Shown one piece after another: positions 58,748-64,000 of a stretch of 64,000 bases of DNA. The stretch is from Sphingomonadales bacterium (lineage in GTDB: Bacteria; Pseudomonadota; Alphaproteobacteria; Sphingomonadales; Sphingomonadaceae): contig JAIXYT010000041.1 in the NCBI GenBank assembly GCA_027490095.1, positions 31,448 to 95,447 of the forward strand, written 5' to 3'. The notes beneath the pieces were generated by a model. It did not search any database. It was given only the letters and a program-made list of their open reading frames with translations, and was not told where the DNA came from. Position 1 is the stretch's first letter, and each line of letters starts with the position of its first letter. The translations under genes were made by a program, and so were the position numbers.

Positions 58748-61069
58748 ATGGCATTCCGTTCCAACTTCGGCCCCAGGGCCGCACAACTCGCCGCTATCGG
58801 CGCACTGCTGTCGTCCACCGCCCTGTTCGCGCAATCGGCTCCTGACGCAGCGACCGAAGACACGGCCGCGGCCGACATCATCGTCACCGCGAACCGCCGC
58901 GAGCAGAACATCATCGACGTTCCGCTGTCCGTCACCGCGATCTCGGGCGACACGCTGAACCGGCGCGGCCTTACCCAGATCGAAAACTTCGTCTCCGAGG
59001 TCCCCGGCCTCAGCATCGAGAACACCGGCCGCATCGGCGTGCGCATCATCCTGCGCGGTCAGAACACCGGCGGCGCCGGCGCCACGGTTGCCACCATGTT
59101 CGACGATGTGGTCCTCAGCTCGGCAAGCGCGCTCAGCCGCGGCTCGGTCGTCACCCCCAACCTCGACCTCTACGACATCGAGCGGATCGAGGTGCTGCGC
59201 GGGCCGCAGGGCACGCTCTACGGCGCCACCGCCCAGGGCGGCCTGCTGAAATATGTCTCGCGCAAGCCCGACCTCGACAGCTTCGGCGGCAGCGCCGAAG
59301 CCGGGCTCGACACTGTCCGCTGGGGCGAGACCGGCTACTCGCTCAAAGGCGCGGTCAACGTGCCCATCGTGGCCGACAAGCTCGCGGTTCGCGTGGTCGG
59401 CTACTACACCGACGTGCCGGGCTATGTGAACAACCCGCTGCTCGACCTCGACGCGGTGAACGGCGGCGAGATGTACGGCGGCCGCGCCGCCCTCTTGTTC
59501 CAGGCAACCGACGCGCTCAGCATCCGCCTGACAGCCGCCAAGCAGAAGGAGAGCTACGGCAGCGAGGGCATCACCCAGCTGGTCGGCTCTCCGCTCGTCC
59601 CCAATGGCGAAACACGGGACAGCTTCAATGTCTTCTCGGACCGCCCGATCGAGACCCTGCAATATGCCGGCGAAGCCAACGGCGACTTCGAATTCTACAA
59701 CGGCGTCATCGAATATGATTTCGGCAACGCCCTGCTCACCTCGTCCACCAGCTATTCCAAGGGCAAGCGTGACTTCAAGGTCGATGCCAGCAACAGCCCG
59801 GCAGGGCCGGGGCTTACGCTGGCGGGCGCCGTAGGCGGTCTGTTCGGCGAACCCATCGTCGCGATCGTCGACCAGGAAAACAGCTACACGAAGTTCAACC
59901 AGGAGGTACGCCTCGGCTCGCAGGGCGATGGCCGCCTCACCTGGCAGATCGGCGGCTTCTTCTCTCGGGAAGACGTCATCTTCGACCAGAATTTCCTGAC
60001 TGTCGCGGCCGCCGACACGTCACGCCCCGTCACTGTCCTCCCCTTCATCCCGGGGATCGGAGGGCTCGGCCTCGGCGGCTCGCTGACCGACGGCGACTAC
60101 AAGGAATTCTCGGGCTTCGGCGAAGTGACCTTCCGGGCAACCGACCGGTTCGAGCTTTCCGTTGGCGGCCGCTATTCCAGCATCGACCAGACCGCCGACT
60201 ACACAACCTTCGCCGGCCTCTTCACCGGCCCGGTGGACGCCGTCTATCCCGAGTTCAAATCGTCGGAGAGCAAGTTCACCTACTCGGTTGCACCGCTGTT
60301 CCGCGCAACGGAAGAGGTCTCGGTCTACGCCCGCCTCGCAACCGGCTACCGCCCGGGCGGCCCGCTCACCACGCCCGGCGCCGGCACCCTCTTCCCGGCC
60401 TCCTTCGATCCCGACACCACCACAAACTACGAAATCGGCGCTAAGGGCTCGGTGCTCTCCAACGCCCTGTCGTTCGACGTGGCCTTCTACCGGATCGACT
60501 GGAACGACGTTCAGATCATCACGCCCTACCAGAACCCGACAACCGGCCAGCTCTTCTTCGTCACCGGCAATGGCGGCAAGGCGCGCAGCCAGGGCGTCGA
60601 ATGGAGTTTCGCCGGCCAGCCCCTCCCCGGCCTCGACATCCGCTGGGTGGGTGCCATCACCGACGCCGAGCTGCGCGAGGATGCGCCCGGCCTCGGCGGC
60701 ACCGCCGGAGACCGGCTGCCCTACGTGCCCGAACTCACCAGCTCGGTCAGCATCGACTATTCGACCGCGCTGTCGGCAACCATCACCGGCAATGCGGGCG
60801 CCACCTGGAGCCATGTCGGCAGCCAGTCGGGTGACTTCACCGCCACGCCCATCCTCAGCAACAACCCGCGGATTCCGTCCTACGACACGTTCGACCTCCG
60901 GGTCGGCGTGACCTTCAGCCAGTTCCGGCTGGATCTCCTCGCCCGCAACATCACCGACAGCCAGGGGCTGGTCACCTACCGCAACGCCGGCGGCTTCAAT
61001 GGCCAGACGGGATCAGGCGTGATCATCCAGCCGCGCACCTACGCGCTGAGGCTCTCAGCCACCTTCTGA
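58748..61069 (+). CDS. TonB-dependent receptor, module 3
   Basis: A 773-residue outer-membrane transporter. Signal FRSNFGPRAAQLAAIGALLSSTALFAQ, plug IIVTANRREQNIIDVPLSVTAISGDTL and IERIEVLRGPQGTLYGATAQGGLLKYVSRKP are visible. The barrel ends PRTYALRLSATF with terminal Phe. GGGGAAAGACC precedes the ATG. It belongs to the same large receptor group as the two upstream but is clearly distinct in sequence, so it probably imports a different substrate. It ends the putative island; a non-coding stretch and tRNA-Thr follow. Confidence 0.95.
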   Translation: MAFRSNFGPRAAQLAAIGALLSSTALFAQSAPDAATEDTAAADIIVTANRREQNIIDVPLSVTAISGDTLNRRGLTQIENFVSEVPGLSIENTGRIGVRIILRGQNTGGAGATVATMFDDVVLSSASALSRGSVVTPNLDLYDIERIEVLRGPQGTLYGATAQGGLLKYVSRKPDLDSFGGSAEAGLDTVRWGETGYSLKGAVNVPIVADKLAVRVVGYYTDVPGYVNNPLLDLDAVNGGEMYGGRAALLFQATDALSIRLTAAKQKESYGSEGITQLVGSPLVPNGETRDSFNVFSDRPIETLQYAGEANGDFEFYNGVIEYDFGNALLTSSTSYSKGKRDFKVDASNSPAGPGLTLAGAVGGLFGEPIVAIVDQENSYTKFNQEVRLGSQGDGRLTWQIGGFFSREDVIFDQNFLTVAAADTSRPVTVLPFIPGIGGLGLGGSLTDGDYKEFSGFGEVTFRATDRFELSVGGRYSSIDQTADYTTFAGLFTGPVDAVYPEFKSSESKFTYSVAPLFRATEEVSVYARLATGYRPGGPLTTPGAGTLFPASFDPDTTTNYEIGAKGSVLSNALSFDVAFYRIDWNDVQIITPYQNPTTGQLFFVTGNGGKARSQGVEWSFAGQPLPGLDIRWVGAITDAELREDAPGLGGTAGDRLPYVPELTSSVSIDYSTALSATITGNAGATWSHVGSQSGDFTATPILSNNPRIPSYDTFDLRVGVTFSQFRLDLLARNITDSQGLVTYRNAGGFNGQTGSGVIIQPRTYALRLSATF

Positions 61070-61293
61070 AGTCGGTGCATGCGGACGTCGGGACGCGCGC
61101 GCGCCTGGTGCGCCGCAAGGCCGCGCGCGCCCGACACAAGGCGCGCGACACAGACTTGCAAGAGATGAAGTGCTGTAAAGCATTCGAGCTGTTCAGTGGG
61201 CCGGCTGTGGAGGAGGTCCCTCAGGCAGGCAAAGCGGTGTCGCCAAGGCGGAAGCGCCTTGCCTCAATGCCTCAGATTTTCCTTGTAAAAGGC
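61070..61293. other. Non-coding region between the TonB receptor and tRNA-Thr
   Basis: About 220 bases without a gene. It contains GC-rich alternating GCGCGC runs near 61096-61130 and a perfect hairpin, AAGGCG-GAAG-CGCCTT (61245-61260), next to the tRNA 3' end. The hairpin side is copied at 53173, within the attachment-site-like repeat. Confidence 0.5.
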
Positions 61294-61369
61294 TGGTGCC
61301 GCTTAGGTGACTCGAACACCTGACCCCATCATTACGAATGATGTGCTCTACCGGCTGAGCTAAAGCGGC
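61294..61369 (-). tRNA. tRNA-Thr (CGT anticodon)
   Basis: The minus strand gives a complete cloverleaf: acceptor GCCGCTT/AAGCGGC, D arm GCTC/GAGC, anticodon stem CATCA/TGATG with loop TTCGTAA (anticodon CGT, decoding ACG), T arm AGGTG/CACCT with TTCGAGT, and encoded CCA. Length is 76 bases. A partial copy of its 3' half is present 8.1 kb to the left, in the same orientation, consistent with use of the gene as an integration site. Confidence 0.96.
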
Positions 61370-61440
61370 GTACCAGCAGGCGCGGGGCCTTAGCAGCATG
61401 GGGGGTTCCCTTCAAGGCCCGCGCGCGCCATGGGGCAGCC

Positions 61441-61893
61441 ATGGCATTCGAACCGAAATTCCTGGGCCAATCCTCGGGCCTCCCAGCCTCGCCGGACGAG
61501 GCCGTGCTCGATTACCCCCCAAATCCGCACCCCGGCACCACCTATCTCGTGCGCTTCGTCGCGCCCGAGTTCACCTCGCTCTGCCCCGTCACCGGCCAGC
61601 CCGATTTCGCCCACCTCGTCATCGATTATGTGCCCAACGAAACCATCGTCGAATCCAAGGCGCTGAAGCTGTTCCTGGGCGCCTTCCGCAACCACGCCGG
61701 CTTCCACGAAGCCTGCACCGTCGGCATCGGCAAGCGCCTGTTCACCGAGATGAAGCCCCACTGGCTCCGCATCGGCGGCTACTGGTACCCCCGCGGCGGC
61801 ATCCCCATCGATGTCTTCTGGCAATCCGGCCCGCCGCCCACAGGCCTGTGGCTCCCCGACCAGGGCGTCCCCCCTTACCGCGGCCGGGGCTGA
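61441..61893 (+). CDS. queF: NADPH-dependent 7-cyano-7-deazaguanine reductase
   Basis: Reduces preQ0 to preQ1 in queuosine biosynthesis. At 150 residues it is the short (type I) form. [25 protein letters not shown] holds catalytic Cys48 and Asp55, and [26 protein letters not shown] is the QueF motif (ESKSLK-type, with the conserved Glu, Phe and His). It starts shortly after tRNA-Thr in the opposite direction. gluQ near 2.7 kb uses the queuosine product. Confidence 0.97.
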   Translation: MAFEPKFLGQSSGLPASPDEAVLDYPPNPHPGTTYLVRFVAPEFTSLCPVTGQPDFAHLVIDYVPNETIVESKALKLFLGAFRNHAGFHEACTVGIGKRLFTEMKPHWLRIGGYWYPRGGIPIDVFWQSGPPPTGLWLPDQGVPPYRGRG

Positions 61894-61974
61894 AATCGGC
61901 GGTCATTCGCGCCGGTGGCAATTTGGGCCGAATAATGTAGGCTGAACTCCGGGTCGGCTTTCGGGGGGAAAGCC

Positions 61975-62253
61975 ATGATTCAGTTCTACGCAATTCTGCT
62001 TGAAGACATGCAGCGCCACTGTGGCACCGGCAGTTTCTGCATCACCGCAAGCGGCGAGCTGGATGCCATGCGGGCGCTCGACGGCATCACGCATGACGGC
62101 ACTGTCGAGTCCCTGTCCAAACGCCGCTGGATCATTCGCGAGAGTGAGCCGATCACGATGCGCCATCCGGGCGGCAGCCTAGCCCCAGGTATGATCGCCG
62201 GGTTCGAGGATGGGGGTGTCCTTCGCCTCGGAGGAGATGCCGAAGATGAATGA
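61975..62253 (+). CDS. Small protein of unknown function
   Basis: A 92-residue protein starting MIQFYAILLEDMQRHCGTGSF, with a good ribosome site (GGGGGGAAAGCC). It has no signal peptide or membrane helix, one short hydrophobic N-terminal strand, and a late Gly-rich acidic tail (GGVLRLGGDAEDE). I do not recognise a family. It overlaps the following lipoprotein gene by eight bases, so the two are translationally linked and probably function together. Confidence 0.6.
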   Translation: MIQFYAILLEDMQRHCGTGSFCITASGELDAMRALDGITHDGTVESLSKRRWIIRESEPITMRHPGGSLAPGMIAGFEDGGVLRLGGDAEDE

Positions 62254-63553
62254 TCGGTCCAGACGGGCAATACTTGGCTCCGCCCTGCTGCTGGTCGCAG
62301 GCTGCGCGTCCGGCCCGCCTCTCGTCAAGGATCGCTATGCCGAGGCAGAGTATCGTGCACCCACCGGCCCATCTCCGGTGCGGGTTAGCGCGGTCGCGCT
62401 CGAACGTCCGGCCGAAGCGGGCGGCGTTGCGCTGACCGCTCTTTCGGCGGAAGCGCAGGCCGAAATGGTGAAGGCGCATGCCGGAAAGCCGCCGCTTCGT
62501 CTGAAATCTGCAAGCTCGCAGCCACTGATCGAACCCTTCACGCCGATCGAAAGGCGGGTGGTCATCGCGCTTCGCCGGACGGACTTTGCGCGTCCAGGGG
62601 AGCGGCTTTCAGCCGTGCGACTGGAGATCGCGCCTAGGGGTCCCTGGCGGATCGTCAGCTGGAATCGGCTGGCAACGGATCTCGGCACGGTAACGGTGGG
62701 TACCGTCGAGCAGACCGACGAGACGAAGTTGACGGCATCGACAGGCCTGAACATCGGGGGGCCGCTGTCGGATACCAGCGTTGACGTGGAGCAGTCCCGA
62801 AAACTGGTCGAGACGATGGGGGTGACCGATGACATTGTCCAGACCGCCTCGATCACACCCGAGGGAAGCGCCTGGATCGACATCCGCGGCGCCTGGGGCA
62901 AGGATCTCGCGCTTAACATCGTTCTCGATCTCGATATCGGCCTGCCCCCGGATCAGCAGGTTGAGGATGCCGTGTTCGATTTCGGAGCCCTGTTTGCCGA
63001 CGGGGAGCCGGTGGCAGGAAAGACGGTGAAGGTCGGGACGCGATGGGTCGCGCGGCCGAAAGATCAGGCCAGCACCGTGCCGGTCCACGCCGACATTTTC
63101 TTCGAAGGCCAGCAGCGGCAGATCGTGGCAGGCGAGCGAACCTTCACTGAAGCGGACGACAAGGTTGCCTTTGTCGTCGTGCGTGACTGTACGGCCTTGG
63201 TGCTGGCGCCCCCGCAGGCGCAGGAAAGCTGGGGGCTCGGCTTCGGCCAGCTACAATTGGTGTATCGCCCGAAAGACGCGACGTTGACCGACATCGTGCG
63301 GCTCGCAGGATGGCCCGAAGCGCTCGAATTGGCGCGCTGGCTCCGCCAGTCCGGGCCCAAGGCTGCGCAACTGCATCGCGCCACGCTCGAACTGCGCGAT
63401 CCCGACGATGCGCCGGGAAAATCGCGACCGATCACTGACGCCGACATCGCGCGCTTGCAACCCATGGATCTCGCGGCAGAACAGACTGCGCAAACGGTCA
63501 AGGCAGCCACCGGTGTGGAGCTCAAGAACTGCCCCGCTGACAGAAGAGGATAG
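62246..63553 (+). CDS. Lipoprotein of unknown function
   Basis: A 435-residue exported protein. Start MNDRSRRAILGSALLLVAGCASG contains a signal peptide with lipobox (LVAGC), so the mature protein begins with an acylated Cys. The middle has an even, beta-rich look (SVDVEQSRKLVETMGVTDDIVQTASITPEG, WVARPKDQASTVPVHADIFF) but no family was recognised. GGAGGAG precedes the start. It overlaps the small gene before it by eight bases. Probably a periplasmic-face lipoprotein; no catalytic motif visible. Confidence 0.7.
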   Translation: MNDRSRRAILGSALLLVAGCASGPPLVKDRYAEAEYRAPTGPSPVRVSAVALERPAEAGGVALTALSAEAQAEMVKAHAGKPPLRLKSASSQPLIEPFTPIERRVVIALRRTDFARPGERLSAVRLEIAPRGPWRIVSWNRLATDLGTVTVGTVEQTDETKLTASTGLNIGGPLSDTSVDVEQSRKLVETMGVTDDIVQTASITPEGSAWIDIRGAWGKDLALNIVLDLDIGLPPDQQVEDAVFDFGALFADGEPVAGKTVKVGTRWVARPKDQASTVPVHADIFFEGQQRQIVAGERTFTEADDKVAFVVVRDCTALVLAPPQAQESWGLGFGQLQLVYRPKDATLTDIVRLAGWPEALELARWLRQSGPKAAQLHRATLELRDPDDAPGKSRPITDADIARLQPMDLAAEQTAQTVKAATGVELKNCPADRRG

Positions 63554-63589
63554 CTTTCCCCCAACCCAAGCAACAGGTTGACCCTCCCG

Positions 63590-63610
63590 CCCCTGCGCGC
63601 CACGCAGGGG
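63590..63610. terminator. Possible terminator hairpin after the lipoprotein gene
   Basis: CCCCTGCG (63590-63597) can pair with CGCAGGGG (63603-63610) around a five-base loop, 37 bases after the stop. No T-run follows on the + strand, so it is weak as an intrinsic terminator. Confidence 0.3.
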
Positions 63611-63637
63611 CCCATTAATTCCAAGGGAGGATCACAT

Positions 63638-64000
63638 ATGGCAGGCCCGCTCGCAGGCGTCCGCATCATCGAGATGGCCGGCATCGGCCCCGGCCCATTT
63701 GCGGGCATGATGCTGGCCGATCACGGCGCCGAAGTGATCCGCGTCGACCGCCCCGGCCGCCAGGCCCCCGAACCCGTGCTCGGCCGCAACCGAAAGTCCA
63801 TCGTCGTCGACCTGAAGACTCCGCAAGGCATCCAGATCGTCCGTGACCTCGCGAAATCCGCAGACGGCTTCTTCGAAGGCCTGCGCCCCGGCGTGATGGA
63901 GCGGCTCGGCCTCGGCCCCGAAACCCTCCTCGCCGACAACCCCAGGCTCGTCTACGGCCGCATGACCGGCTGGGGCCAGACGGGCCCCTACGCCCCGGCC
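63638..64000 (+). CDS. Alpha-methylacyl-CoA racemase-like CoA-transferase (family III), truncated by window end
   Basis: Only the first 121 residues are in the window. LAGVRIIEMAGIGPGPFAGMMLADHGAEVIRVDRPGR is the AMACR/CaiB N-terminal motif; the IEMAGIGPGPFAG wording is that of bacterial alpha-methylacyl-CoA racemases. RNRKSIVVDLKTPQGIQIVRDL and DGFFEGLRPGVMERLGLGPETL follow, the latter near the catalytic Asp region. GGGAGGATCACAT precedes the ATG. Racemisation of 2-methylacyl-CoA esters would fit the thiolase and CoA-ligase themes of module 1. Confidence 0.9.
   Translation, partial: MAGPLAGVRIIEMAGIGPGPFAGMMLADHGAEVIRVDRPGRQAPEPVLGRNRKSIVVDLKTPQGIQIVRDLAKSADGFFEGLRPGVMERLGLGPETLLADNPRLVYGRMTGWGQTGPYAPA

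Noticed and set aside
61245..61260. Hairpin AAGGCG-GAAG-CGCCTT as an intrinsic terminator of the TonB receptor gene
   Set aside because: No T-run follows directly in the + direction, and it lies about 175 bases from the stop; it is described within the gap instead.

Overview
The window is high-GC DNA, probably from a Sphingomonadales alphaproteobacterium. The evidence is the recG / sdhE-mfd neighbourhood, a type A RNase P RNA, two UrcA-family secreted proteins, three TonB-dependent receptors inside catabolic gene groups, and an HNH endonuclease, ndk and cobalamin adenosyltransferase of alphaproteobacterial type. No ribosomal operon, plasmid gene, CRISPR array or intact transposase was seen, so it reads as chromosome.

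Layout. 0-12 kb is housekeeping: a partial membrane protein, rnpB, a VOC protein, ndk, an HNH endonuclease, gluQ, a HIG1 protein, a cobalamin adenosyltransferase, an M13 peptidase, anmK, tyrS, a Sel1-like protein and recG. 12-28 kb holds sdhE-mfd, an esterase/patatin pair, an Lrp regulator divergent from an arginine succinyltransferase operon (astA-astD-astB), two UrcA proteins, an alpha/beta hydrolase, two tandem cysteine desulfurases with a ferredoxin, and AMP nucleosidase. 28-30.5 kb is the most foreign segment: a cluster of short REP-like palindromes around a GIY-YIG gene, then a clearly AT-richer gene encoding an AlbA_2 (Schlafen-like)/coiled-coil/GNAT-like fusion. 30.5-33.4 kb has an HTH protein, a porin, a broken Omp85 tail and a membrane protein.

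33.6-61.1 kb is catabolic and falls into three modules, each with its own TonB receptor and regulator. Module 1 (TetR) has a P450, a lipoprotein cytochrome/beta-propeller fusion, a receptor, an acyl-CoA synthetase, an SCP2-type thiolase and a cupin. Module 2 (IclR) has an alpha/beta hydrolase, a VOC dioxygenase-like protein, a WrbA-like quinone reductase, a receptor, a family III CoA-transferase and, divergently, a citryl-CoA-lyase-like protein and two MetE-like methyltransferases. Module 3 (MarR) has a CocE/NonD hydrolase, an MFS transporter, an aldehyde dehydrogenase and a receptor. Module 3 is bounded by an intact tRNA-Thr on the right and a decayed, same-orientation copy of that tRNA's 3' end on the left, which is the geometry of an integrated island. 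After the tRNA come queF, a small gene with a lipoprotein gene, and the start of an alpha-methylacyl-CoA racemase-like gene.

The strongest new observations are: (i) a family of four dispersed intergenic elements of about 170-180 bp, with hairpins whose stems change sequence but keep pairing and with a shared 14-base box; (ii) the AlbA_2-GNAT fusion gene, a candidate defence or stress gene; (iii) paired operator-like palindromes with identical 19-bp spacing at two promoters beside the IclR gene; and (iv) the tRNA-Thr duplication. All functions are assigned by reading motifs; no database search was run.
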